24,551 bases of DNA from Actinomycetes bacterium (GTDB lineage Bacteria > Actinomycetota > Actinomycetes > Actinomycetales > Microbacteriaceae), in NCBI GenBank assembly GCA_023432005.1, contig JAEYVF010000125.1:1-24551 (forward strand), read 5' to 3'. Shown here one piece after another: positions 1 to 7,344 of the stretch. Positions within the stretch are counted from its first letter, which is position 1, and each line of letters opens with the position of its first letter. A program made the translations under genes and the position numbers. Below the pieces are notes generated by a model that did no database searches, was not told where the DNA came from, and worked only from the letters and a program-made list of their open reading frames with translations.

Positions 1-67
1 GCGCTGCGACGCGAAAGGCTCCCCCGCCGCCCGCCCCTCCCGGGTGAGGCTCGGGTCGTGCACAGGG

Positions 68-80
68 CCGGCTGAGCCGG
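68..80. repeat. 13-bp inverted repeat upstream of the first gene
   Basis: CCGGCTGAGCCGG is a perfect inverted repeat with a one-base centre. It lies about 40 bp upstream of the -10-like hexamer of the gene at 133. It could be an operator or the foot of a hairpin ending a gene left of the window. Nothing else is recognisable in positions 1-119. The function is not established. Confidence 0.3.
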
Positions 81-119
81 ATCATCCCTCGAACAGTCCT
101 TCGGGTCCGGGGTCGGTTC

Positions 120-125
120 TAGCGT
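120..125 (+). promoter_or_regulatory. -10 hexamer TAGCGT, predicted leaderless start
   Basis: TAGCGT ends 7 nt before the ATG at 133, which places the expected transcription start at or next to the start codon. There is no Shine-Dalgarno sequence, and no good -35 hexamer is visible. The same arrangement recurs at six other genes here. Confidence 0.5.
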
Positions 126-132
126 TCGCGGC

Positions 133-399
133 ATGGAGCCATACCGCGTCCCGTTCGTGTTCGACCGACGTCACGCGCCGCGCTACGTGCTGCGCAACCG
201 CGGGTCCGAGACCGTACGGGCCGTGACGGCGACCCTGCTCGGCAGCGGCGTGATGTCGACCGGGCACCCCCGCGCGCTCGCGCCGGGAGGCGAGCTCGAG
301 TTCGTCGTGCGCGGCGAGCACCTCGCGCGCGATGCGACCCTCGTGATCCGCTGGCTCCGGCCCGGGGGCGAGGAGTACCTGTGGCGCGTGACCTTCTGA
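133..399 (+). CDS. Small hypothetical protein (88 aa)
   Basis: This is an 88-residue protein I do not recognise. It has no signal peptide or membrane segment. Alternating hydrophobic and charged stretches (FVFDRRHAPRYVLRNRG near the start, GGELEFVVRG at about 52-61, ATLVIRWLRPGG at about 68-79) suggest a small all-beta protein, perhaps one immunoglobulin-like sandwich; this is inference from pattern only. The ATG at 133 is chosen because TAGCGT stands 7 nt upstream and no in-frame alternative has a ribosome binding site. The gene converges on the glycerophosphotransferase-like gene. The two stop codons are 5 bp apart inside the palindrome TGACCGGGTCA, leaving no room for a terminator. Third-position G/C bias supports real coding. 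Confidence 0.65.
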   Translation: MEPYRVPFVFDRRHAPRYVLRNRGSETVRAVTATLLGSGVMSTGHPRALAPGGELEFVVRGEHLARDATLVIRWLRPGGEEYLWRVTF

Positions 400-404
400 C
401 CGGG

Positions 405-1706
405 TCAGTCGCCCGAGGCGGGCATGCCTTCGTCGTCCTCATCGTCGTCGAACGGGTCGGACTCGGAGGTGCGGGGATCGTCCGCGTGCAGCGCCGCGAA
501 CCGGTCCCACTCGGCGATCAACTGCTCCACGGCAGCGTGGAACCGCGCCGTCGAGGCCCCGGGCGTCGTGTCGCCGAAGTGGTGGCGCGACCAGTAGGCG
601 AGCGTCTCGCGCGCCCGGGGGTCGTTGAGCGCGCGATCCACCTCGGCGAGCACATTCGGCGCGTCGGCGGCCGTGAGCCACTCGGCGGCGCCCAGATAGC
701 CCTGCTCGTCGACCTCCGCCGCGGGCGACGACGGCCGGGTCACGATGATGGGCTTGCCGACGGCGAGCCGGTCGTACACCATCGCCGAGATGTCGGTGAT
801 CGCCACGTCGGCGTCGGCGAGCTGCCAGCCGAGCTGGGGGCCGTCGTCGAAGACGTGGTGGGCGGACGGGTCGGCCGCGTTGGCGGCCGCGATCGCGGCG
901 ATGATGCGCTCGTTGGCCTCTCGGTACGCGCGATCGATCACGCCGGAGCGCGGATGCGGACGGTAGACGAGCCGGTGGCCCGGCGACGCGAGCACCGCAT
1001 CCGCGATCGCCACGCCGTGCGACGCGATCGAGCCATACGCCGCGGCGGGTCGGTCGCCCTCCCACGTGGGCGCGTAGAGCACGACCGTGCGGTCGTCGTC
1101 CGGGTACGGCACCTCGCCCGCGAAGTGGTCGGCCTGCGGTCGCCCGATCGGGATGGCCTTGGTGGCCACGTCGTAGCCCCACAGCTTGTTGGAGAGACGG
1201 TCGAGCGCCGCCTGCCCGGCGACGAACGCGAAGTCGTAGGCCTTGAACTGGTTGGTGGTCATGTACATCTTGTCGGACTCGCCGTGGTTGATGAACACGT
1301 GCCACATGCGCCCGTACCGGAACATCTGGAAGTTCTTCATGTTCTGGTTGACGTAGAACACGATCCGCACGTCGTGCCGGGCGACGAACCCCTCGAGGTC
1401 GGTCACGCGTCGGCAGTAGACGACGGGCACGGGGGCCTCGGCCTTGAGCGTGAGGGTCGCCCCGGGGCTGCGGGTGAGGATCGTCACGGGGTGCGTCTTC
1501 GCGAGCTCTGCGAGCGGGCCGTACCACTGGCGGATCTGGTAGAGGTTCACCCGGGTGTCGGCGAAGTACACGACGATGTGCACCTCGGCCTGCTCGCCCG
1601 TGCCCTCGGTCTCGATGAGGTGGGCGAGCTCGCGGCGGGTGTTGCGCGACCGCAGCGCGTTGGTGAGAACCTTCCGCGCCGCCCTCAGGTCGCTCGCGAT
1701 GCCCAT
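405..1706 (-). CDS. CDP-glycerol glycerophosphotransferase family protein (single domain)
   Basis: The 433-residue protein belongs to the TagB/TagF-like superfamily (CDP-glycerol:poly(glycerophosphate) glycerophosphotransferase), whose members move a polyol phosphate from a CDP donor to a growing wall polymer at the inner membrane face. Visible marks are HVFINHGESDKM with candidate catalytic His141, VLYAPTWEG at about 209-217 and the donor-binding region VAITDISAMVYDRL at about 301-314. The C-terminal 20 residues are very acidic (SDPFDDDEDDEG). There is no signal peptide or clear membrane helix. The ATG at 1706 is preferred over a longer frame because GGGGAGGATC lies just upstream. The gene is divergent from the two-domain relative at 1854, which suggests a shared surface-polymer role. 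Donor and polymer cannot be read from sequence. Confidence 0.85.
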   Translation of the reverse strand: MGIASDLRAARKVLTNALRSRNTRRELAHLIETEGTGEQAEVHIVVYFADTRVNLYQIRQWYGPLAELAKTHPVTILTRSPGATLTLKAEAPVPVVYCRRVTDLEGFVARHDVRIVFYVNQNMKNFQMFRYGRMWHVFINHGESDKMYMTTNQFKAYDFAFVAGQAALDRLSNKLWGYDVATKAIPIGRPQADHFAGEVPYPDDDRTVVLYAPTWEGDRPAAAYGSIASHGVAIADAVLASPGHRLVYRPHPRSGVIDRAYREANERIIAAIAAANAADPSAHHVFDDGPQLGWQLADADVAITDISAMVYDRLAVGKPIIVTRPSSPAAEVDEQGYLGAAEWLTAADAPNVLAEVDRALNDPRARETLAYWSRHHFGDTTPGASTARFHAAVEQLIAEWDRFAALHADDPRTSESDPFDDDEDDEGMPASGD

Positions 1707-1745
1707 GCGTGATCCTCCCCATACCGACGCCGGAGCGCCCGAACA

Positions 1746-1751
1746 ATTACA
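1746..1751 (-). promoter_or_regulatory. -10-like hexamer TGTAAT of the 405-1706 gene
   Basis: On the minus strand TGTAAT lies about 40 nt before the ATG at 1706. This would give a leader of roughly 33 nt containing the GGGGAGG ribosome binding site. No convincing -35 is seen. Confidence 0.35.
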
Positions 1752-1793
1752 CCAGGCGTCACCGACCCGCACCGGTCGCGCGCGGGCATCGTT

Positions 1794-1803
1794 ACCGATC
1801 GGT
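1794..1803. promoter_or_regulatory. 10-bp palindrome ACCGATCGGT between divergent transferase genes
   Basis: A perfect 10-bp palindrome lies in the 147-bp divergent region between the two polymer-transferase genes, 43 bp upstream of the minus-strand -10 and 38 bp upstream of the plus-strand one. It could be an operator controlling both genes. This is inference from position and symmetry only. Confidence 0.3.
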
Positions 1804-1840
1804 TGCCGGGCCCGCGTGCCCGCACCCGCGGGGTGCGTGA

Positions 1841-1846
1841 CAGAAT
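1841..1846 (+). promoter_or_regulatory. -10-like hexamer CAGAAT, predicted leaderless start
   Basis: CAGAAT ends 7 nt before the ATG at 1854 and there is no Shine-Dalgarno sequence. This supports that ATG, rather than the GTG at 1848 or the ATG at 1803, as the start. Confidence 0.4.
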
Positions 1847-1853
1847 CGTGCCG

Positions 1854-4628
1854 ATGCCTGCGACCTTCACCTTCGGCGCGGGCAACGCCCGAAAGCTGCT
1901 CCGGCTGCCGCTCTACGCCCTGGGCGCGCTCGCCGCGTTGCTCGTGCCCCGAAGCGCGCGGATCTGGGCGTTCGGATGCGGTATCGGGCTCGGCGAGGGC
2001 GCGCTCCCGCTCTATCGGCTGGCGCGCGAGACGCTCGACGAGCGCACGCGCCTCGTGTGGCTCGCGACGACGGATGCCGAGCTCGCCGAGGCGCGCTCGC
2101 GCGGACTCGACGCCGTCGCGAAGAGCTCATGGGGCGGGTTCTGGCTCACGCTGCGCGCCCGTGTCGTCGTCGTGACGCACGGGTTCGGCGACGTCAACCG
2201 CTACGCGACCTCCGGGGCGTTCGTCGTGCAGCTGTGGCACGGCATCCCGCTCAAGAAGCTGCACCTCGACTCCCCCGCGACGCTCAAGGTGCGCGGTGTG
2301 CCCGACCACCGCTACGTGCGCGCTCTGCTCGCGCGCGCCTACCGCGTCGCAGGGCGCGGCATCGACCTGTTCCCCGTCGCGTCGGAGATCGTGGCGCCGC
2401 GCATCGCGAGCGCGTTCGGCGTGCCGCTCGAGCGCATCCCGGCCCTCGGCGACATCCGCGACGACGCCCTGCTCAGCCGCGACCCCGCCGAGGTGCGCGC
2501 CGACGCCCGGATGCTGCTCGCCGACGCGGTCGGACCGCTCGGGGACGATACCCGCGTCGTGCTCTACGCGCCGACGTGGCGTGACGGGGCGGCCGACCCC
2601 GGGGCGCCCACGGGCGAGGAGTGGACGATGATCGCGCGCTGGCTCGAGGCGCGCGACGCGGTGCTCCTCGTGCGCGCCCATCCGCTCGGCATCGGCGACT
2701 ACGCGTCCGGGCCGTCGGTCTCCGATCGCATCCGGCTGCTCGGGAGCCGCGAGCTCGTCGACGTCTCCCCCGCTCTCGCGGGCGTCGACGCGCTCGTGAC
2801 CGACTACTCGTCGATCGCCTACGACTACGCGCTGACCGAGGGGCCGATGGTGTTCTTCGCGCCCGACGTGGAGGTGTACGCGCGCAAGCGCGGCCTGTAC
2901 GAGAACTACCGCATCTTCAGCGACGACCGGTATGTCAACCGCTGGCAGCACGTGCTCGAGCACCTCGACGCCGTCGGCACCGACACGGAGCTGGGACGCC
3001 GCATCTCCCGCCACACCGCGTGGCTGCGGGAGGAGCACGTCGACCGGCTGGACGGGCGCAGCGCCGAACGCGTCCTCGCGGAGATCCTCACCCGCACGGG
3101 CTCGCCGGCCGATACGCACGTGCCCGACGGTCGCCTCCCCCGCGCGCGCGTCGTGGAGGCGCACTTCGAGGAGGCCGCAGACGGCCCGGCGCTGCGCCTC
3201 ACGGTCGCCGACCCCGTGCACCCCGTGAGCGTCGTGCGCCTCGAGGGCTCGCGCGCCCGGGTCGACGCCGCCGTCGAGGCGGGCGGCAGCCTGAGCGTCC
3301 GGCTCCCCCTGCTCTCGGAGCGCTGGGGCACGTCGGGCCTCGCGCTGCCCTCGGGCGACTACCGCGTCTACCTCGAGGGCGAGATCCCCACGAGCCGCGT
3401 GCGCGTCGACGCCGAGCTGCCGGGGCGCCTCACGCGTCCGCTCTTCCACGCCGAGCTGCGCGCCGAGGCGGGGGGCCTCGTGCTGCGCGTCTCGGCTCCG
3501 CTCGGCGACGACGAGCGCGGCACCCGCAACCAGCGCCGCCTCGAGCGCGCGTACCGCCGCGCGAAGCCCGCACCCGAGGACGCCGTGTTCCTCGAGAGCT
3601 TCTACGGTCAGTCCGCCTCCGACAACCCGCTCGGCATCGCCCGCACGCTGCGCCGGATGCGACCTGACGTCGCGCGCTACTGGAGCGTCGTCGACGGCTC
3701 GGTCGCGGTCCCCGAGGGCGACGTGCGGCTCATCGAGGGCAGCCGCGAGTGGTGGCGCGTGCGCGCCGCCGCGCGCGTGCTCATCGTGAACGACTGGCTG
3801 CGGAAGCGCTATCGCAAGCGGCCGCACCAGCACGTGCTGCAGACCTGGCACGGCACGATGCTCAAGCGCCTCGGACTCGACCGCCCGGGCGTGGGGCTCC
3901 GCACGCGCATCGCCGTGAAGCGCGAGAGCGCCCGCTGGGACGCGCTGCTCGCGCAGAACGGCTACAGCGCGCGCATCTTCCGCTCGGCGTACGCGTTCAC
4001 CCGGGGCACCTGGGACGAGGGCTACCCCCGCAACGACCGCCTGATCTCGGGAGCCGATGCCGAGGGCATCCGGCGCTCGGTCGGCATCCCCGACGGAGCA
4101 CGCGTCGTGCTCTACGCCCCCACCTGGCGTGACGATCGCACCGAGATGGTCGACTACCTCGACCTCACGAGCTTCGCGCGCGAGCTCGGCGACGATCACG
4201 TGCTGCTCGTGCGCGGCCATTCGCGCACCCTCCGCTACGGTCGCGACCTCGAGGCCGACGGCCTCATCGACGTCACGAGCTACCCCAACGTCGCCGACCT
4301 GCTCGAGGTCGCCGACATCCTGGTGACCGACTACTCCTCGGTCATGTTCGACTTCTCGGCGACGGGGCGCCCGATCGTCTTCTTCACCCCCGACCTCGCG
4401 CACTACAGCTCCGACCTGCGCGGCTTCTACTTCGACCTGCTGGCCGAGGCGCCCGGTCCGGTCGTGCGCACGCGCGAGGAGCTGCTCGACGCGATCGCGG
4501 ATGCCGAGGTCGCGCGGCCGCGCTACCGCCAGCAGGCCTCGCGCTGGCGCGAGCGCTTCACCCCGCTCGACGACGGCGAGGCCGGGCGCCGCGTCGTGCA
4601 GCGGATGGTCGACGCGGGCTGGCTGTAG
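1854..4628 (+). CDS. Tandem two-domain CDP-glycerol glycerophosphotransferase family protein
   Basis: This 924-residue protein carries two complete copies of the glycerophosphotransferase domain. Copy 1 (about 95-410) has QLWHGIPLKKL with His129, VVLYAPTWRD at about 235-244 and VTDYSSIAYDYAL at about 315-327. Copy 2 (about 575-924) has QTWHGTMLKRL with His666, VVLYAPTWRD at about 751-760 and VTDYSSVMFDFSA at about 824-836. A hydrophobic stretch at about 15-33 may anchor the N-terminus. The 420-575 linker is Val/Leu-rich and beta-like, and I do not recognise it. Both copies keep the His and the DYSS donor motif, so both may be active. This suggests a polymerase adding two different units or acting processively, by analogy with bifunctional wall teichoic acid polymerases. 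The stop lies 12 bp from the convergent glycosyltransferase stop. Confidence 0.85.
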   Translation: MPATFTFGAGNARKLLRLPLYALGALAALLVPRSARIWAFGCGIGLGEGALPLYRLARETLDERTRLVWLATTDAELAEARSRGLDAVAKSSWGGFWLTLRARVVVVTHGFGDVNRYATSGAFVVQLWHGIPLKKLHLDSPATLKVRGVPDHRYVRALLARAYRVAGRGIDLFPVASEIVAPRIASAFGVPLERIPALGDIRDDALLSRDPAEVRADARMLLADAVGPLGDDTRVVLYAPTWRDGAADPGAPTGEEWTMIARWLEARDAVLLVRAHPLGIGDYASGPSVSDRIRLLGSRELVDVSPALAGVDALVTDYSSIAYDYALTEGPMVFFAPDVEVYARKRGLYENYRIFSDDRYVNRWQHVLEHLDAVGTDTELGRRISRHTAWLREEHVDRLDGRSAERVLAEILTRTGSPADTHVPDGRLPRARVVEAHFEEAADGPALRLTVADPVHPVSVVRLEGSRARVDAAVEAGGSLSVRLPLLSERWGTSGLALPSGDYRVYLEGEIPTSRVRVDAELPGRLTRPLFHAELRAEAGGLVLRVSAPLGDDERGTRNQRRLERAYRRAKPAPEDAVFLESFYGQSASDNPLGIARTLRRMRPDVARYWSVVDGSVAVPEGDVRLIEGSREWWRVRAAARVLIVNDWLRKRYRKRPHQHVLQTWHGTMLKRLGLDRPGVGLRTRIAVKRESARWDALLAQNGYSARIFRSAYAFTRGTWDEGYPRNDRLISGADAEGIRRSVGIPDGARVVLYAPTWRDDRTEMVDYLDLTSFARELGDDHVLLVRGHSRTLRYGRDLEADGLIDVTSYPNVADLLEVADILVTDYSSVMFDFSATGRPIVFFTPDLAHYSSDLRGFYFDLLAEAPGPVVRTREELLDAIADAEVARPRYRQQASRWRERFTPLDDGEAGRRVVQRMVDAGWL

Positions 4629-4640
4629 CGCTCGCCCGGG

Positions 4641-5687
4641 TCAGGACTCGGTGCGCGAGGTGTCGACCGCGTCGCGGGCGCCGCGGGCGACGCCGACGAG
4701 GAAGCCCGACCCCCAGCTCACGTGCATGATCGCGATCGCGTAGGCGACCCGCAGCCGGTCGAGCAGCCCGCCCGGGGAGCGGAGTGCCGCGAAGGCCAGC
4801 AGCGCGAGATAGAGCACGGGTCCGAGGTAGACGAGCGCGACGAGCCACGCGACCCATCCGCTCACGAGCCCGACGACCAGCAACGGCGCCGCGACGACGC
4901 ACAGCACGAGGTCGATCACGAAGAGCGGGGGCGCGAAGTAGCGCAGCGAGTTGCGGCCGCCGAGGCGCCGCACGAGCTCGCCCCGCCACACGCCCGTGGC
5001 CCAGAACTGCCGCATGAGAGCACCCCAGCTCGACCGCGGCCAGTAGCGCACGCGCAGCGCCGGATCGAACCACACGAGGTGCCCCGAGCTGCGCAGGCGG
5101 AAGTTGAGCTCCCAGTCCTCGCCGCGGCGCAGGGTCGCGTCATAGCCGCCGACCTCGCGCAGCACCGCCGCGTCCATGACCCCGAGGTAGGCCGACTCGG
5201 CGGGCCCCTCCTCGACGGCGTCGTCGTCGTGGTAGCTCGCGCCGCCGAGACCGAAGCGGCTGTTGTAGGCGCGCGCGATCGCCGCCTGCACCCCGGGCCT
5301 CCCGGCCGCGGCCATGACACCGCCGACGCTCGCCGCCCCCGTGCGTGCGAGGGTCTCGACACCGCGCGCCGTGTAGTCCGGTGACAGCTCGGTGTGGGCG
5401 TCGACCCGCACGATGATCGGGTACCGGGCCGCCTCGATCGCGAGGTTGAGACCGATAGGGATGTCCATGCCGGGGTTCTCGACCACGCGGATGCGAGGGT
5501 CGGCCGCGACGAGATCGGCGACGACGTCGGCGGTGCCGTCGACCGACGGCCCGAGCGCCAGGATCACCTCGACGGGCCCCGAGTACTCCTGGCGGAGCAC
5601 GGAGCCGACGGCGTCGGCGATGTACGCGACCTCGTTCAGCACGGGCATGACGTACGAGACGCCAGGCGCCGGATCCGGCAGTGCCAT
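4641..5687 (-). CDS. Family 2 glycosyltransferase with C-terminal membrane helices
   Basis: The 348-residue protein has a GT-A fold of glycosyltransferase family 2. It begins with VSYVMPVLNE (about 10-19), the usual nucleotide-sugar binding start, has the DxD-like VDAH at 95-98 (Asp96, His98) and the acceptor-side acidic pair in RRGEDWELNF (Glu190, Asp191). Hydrophobic segments at about 252-275, 278-302 and 313-335 should anchor it in the membrane with the catalytic domain in the cytoplasm. The family transfers sugars from UDP- or GDP-sugars to lipid or polysaccharide acceptors; the substrate cannot be predicted. The ATG at 5687 follows AGGAGG with a short 3-nt spacer. It converges on the two-domain transferase, so a common envelope glycopolymer is likely. 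It starts after the htrA-like gene but is separated from it by a strong hairpin. Confidence 0.85.
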   Translation of the reverse strand: MALPDPAPGVSYVMPVLNEVAYIADAVGSVLRQEYSGPVEVILALGPSVDGTADVVADLVAADPRIRVVENPGMDIPIGLNLAIEAARYPIIVRVDAHTELSPDYTARGVETLARTGAASVGGVMAAAGRPGVQAAIARAYNSRFGLGGASYHDDDAVEEGPAESAYLGVMDAAVLREVGGYDATLRRGEDWELNFRLRSSGHLVWFDPALRVRYWPRSSWGALMRQFWATGVWRGELVRRLGGRNSLRYFAPPLFVIDLVLCVVAAPLLVVGLVSGWVAWLVALVYLGPVLYLALLAFAALRSPGGLLDRLRVAYAIAIMHVSWGSGFLVGVARGARDAVDTSRTES

Positions 5688-5720
5688 CGTCCTCCTGTGC
5701 CCGCGGGTGCGGCTCGGTCG

Positions 5721-5726
5721 AGCCTA
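5721..5726 (-). promoter_or_regulatory. -10 hexamer TAGGCT of the glycosyltransferase gene
   Basis: TAGGCT on the minus strand lies 33 nt before the ATG at 5687, leaving a leader of about 25-28 nt that contains AGGAGG. It sits between the upstream hairpin at 5756-5807 and the gene, so the glycosyltransferase probably has its own promoter. Confidence 0.5.
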
Positions 5727-5755
5727 GCAACGGGCCGCACCGTGCCGACACGCGG

Positions 5756-5807
5756 CGGGCCCCCGACGCGCGCCCCGGAGGAACGGGGAGGGCGCGGCGG
5801 GGGCCCG
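5756..5807 (-). terminator. GC-rich hairpin terminator of the htrA-like gene
   Basis: CGGGCCCCCG (5756-5765) and CGGGGGCCCG (5798-5807) are perfect 10-bp inverted repeats. They enclose a second stem formed by CGCGCCCCG-like and CGGGG-GGCGCG-like arms. The hairpin begins about 10 nt after the stop codon of the protease gene. It lacks a T tract, which is common for actinobacterial hairpins. Confidence 0.65.
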
Positions 5808-5817
5808 TCGCGGTGGG

Positions 5818-7230
5818 TCAGAGCTGGAGCTCGCCGAGCGTCACCTCGACCGTGCGCTCCTTGCCGTCGCGCTGGAAGGTCAGCTTCGCTGTCGCACCCG
5901 CAGGGAGCGAGCGCACCTGAGCCGTCAGGTCGGTGCTGCTCGTGATGGCGGTGCCGTCGAACACGGTCACGACGTCGCCCTTCTCGAGCCCGGCCGCGGC
6001 GGCCGCGCCACCGGAGGTGACCTCCTGGACCACGGCGCCCACGACATCCGAGTCGGCGGAGGTCGCGGTGCTGACGCTCGCCCCGAGCAGGCCGTGCGTC
6101 GCCGCGCCGCTCTCGATGATCTCCTCGGCGACGCGCTTCGCGAGTGACGACGGGATCGCGAACCCGACGCCGATCGAGCCGCTCTGGGTCGTCGCGACCG
6201 AGCCGGTCGAGGCGATCGCGACGTTGATGCCGACGAGCTGTCCCGTGTCGTTGAGCAGGGCTCCGCCGGAGTTGCCGGGGTTGATCGCCGCGTCCGTCTG
6301 GATGACGGGGATCGAGATGGTCGACGACTGGGCCGGCTGGCGCGGCTCATCGCCGTTGTCAGGCGAGAAGTTCCAGAAGTCGAAGGGGCCCTGTCCGCCG
6401 TTCCCGCGGTCGTCGGGCGACGCATCCTCGTCGGGCGAGCCGGGCACGGCCGACGACTGGATCTGGATGCTGCGCCCGAGGGCGCTCACGATGCCGTCGG
6501 TGACGGTGTTCGAGAGGCCGAGCGGGGCGCCGATCGCGACGACCTGGTCGCCCACGTCGAGCTTCGTCGACTCGCCCCATTCGACGGGGGTGAGCCCGGA
6601 CGCGCCCTCGAGCTTGATGACCGCGAGGTCGACGAGGGGGTCGAGGCCGACGACCTTCGCGGAGAAGATGCGGCCATCGGCCGTCGTGACCTCGATCGAG
6701 CCGTCGGCCGAGGCTCCGTCGAGCGTCACCACGTGGGTGTTCGTGAGCACGTAGCCGTCGTCGCTCAGCACGACACCCGATCCGGAGCCGCCCGAGTTCG
6801 CGGACGAGACGCGGATCGTCACGACCGAGTCGAGGGCCTTCGCGGCGACCGCGGTGACGACGTCGACGCCGCCGGGGTTGTTGACGTTGATGGTCTGCGG
6901 GCCCGACTGACCCTGCGACTGCTCGGCCTGCTGACTCGTGATCGCCCAGGCGGCGACGCCGGCACCGGCGCCTCCCCCGAGCAGACCCGCGATGACGGCC
7001 GCGGCGACGATCGGCACCGCGACGGAGCGCTGGCGCGGGGCAGGCTCGGAGGCGGGCACCTCCGCGGATGCGGGGCCGCCGAGGCTCGGAGGCACCTGTC
7101 CGGGCGCGGCGGATGCGGCGGGCTCGGTCGGGGCGGCGGGCTCGGTCGGCGCGGCGGGCGGTGTCGGCACGGGCACGAAGGGCTCGGAGGCTTCGGGGGT
7201 GGTGTTCTCAGACGACTCGAGGTCGGACAT
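5818..7230 (-). CDS. HtrA/DegP-like membrane-anchored serine protease with PDZ domain
   Basis: This 470-residue protein is an S1C (HtrA/DegP/DegS) protease that degrades or refolds damaged proteins outside the membrane. Residues 1-68 form a Pro/Ala/Glu-rich cytoplasmic tail, a helix at about 70-97 anchors the protein, and the protease domain spans about 120-360. The catalytic triad is visible: His166 in LTNTHVV, Asp201 in DPLVDLAVIKL and Ser321 in NPGNSGGALL. A PDZ domain follows at about 378-465 (GLLGASV, GLEKGDVV). A 40-residue acidic and aromatic insert (about 263-302) interrupts the protease domain before the Ser motif. The ATG at 7230 is preferred over an upstream ATG because AAAGGAG stands 8 nt before it. 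Its promoter diverges from that of the aminotransferase. Confidence 0.9.
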   Translation of the reverse strand: MSDLESSENTTPEASEPFVPVPTPPAAPTEPAAPTEPAASAAPGQVPPSLGGPASAEVPASEPAPRQRSVAVPIVAAAVIAGLLGGGAGAGVAAWAITSQQAEQSQGQSGPQTINVNNPGGVDVVTAVAAKALDSVVTIRVSSANSGGSGSGVVLSDDGYVLTNTHVVTLDGASADGSIEVTTADGRIFSAKVVGLDPLVDLAVIKLEGASGLTPVEWGESTKLDVGDQVVAIGAPLGLSNTVTDGIVSALGRSIQIQSSAVPGSPDEDASPDDRGNGGQGPFDFWNFSPDNGDEPRQPAQSSTISIPVIQTDAAINPGNSGGALLNDTGQLVGINVAIASTGSVATTQSGSIGVGFAIPSSLAKRVAEEIIESGAATHGLLGASVSTATSADSDVVGAVVQEVTSGGAAAAAGLEKGDVVTVFDGTAITSSTDLTAQVRSLPAGATAKLTFQRDGKERTVEVTLGELQL

Positions 7231-7300
7231 GGGGGGCGCTCCTTTCACGCAGTCGCCAGCGTGCGGCTCCAAGCTGAACGATCCCTATGCTCGGCCTTCG

Positions 7301-7306
7301 AGCCTA
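7301..7306 (-). promoter_or_regulatory. -10 hexamer TAGGCT of the htrA-like gene
   Basis: Minus-strand TAGGCT gives a predicted leader of about 63 nt with AAAGGAG before the ATG at 7230. It lies 26 bp from the plus-strand hexamer at 7333, so the two promoters are back to back and their -35 regions overlap. Joint control or interference is possible. Confidence 0.45.
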
Positions 7307-7332
7307 CTTCGCTTGCGGCGGCGCCCTGCGGG

Positions 7333-7338
7333 TAGCGT
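7333..7338 (+). promoter_or_regulatory. -10 hexamer TAGCGT, predicted leaderless start
   Basis: TAGCGT ends 6 nt before the GTG at 7345. No ribosome binding site is present. This decides for GTG 7345 over GTG 7339, which would lie within the promoter-to-start spacer. Confidence 0.5.
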
Positions 7339-7344
7339 GTGCGC

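Noticed and set aside
381..1712. 443-codon open frame on the plus strand opposite the single-domain transferase
   Set aside because: Antisense shadow; it has no ribosome binding site or domain and is mutually exclusive with a clear family match on the other strand.
2127..4403. 758-codon open frame on the minus strand opposite the two-domain transferase
   Set aside because: It is a mirror of a strongly supported gene. The translation is rich in Arg, Ala, Val, His and Asp without any domain, as expected from the reverse frame of GC-rich coding DNA.
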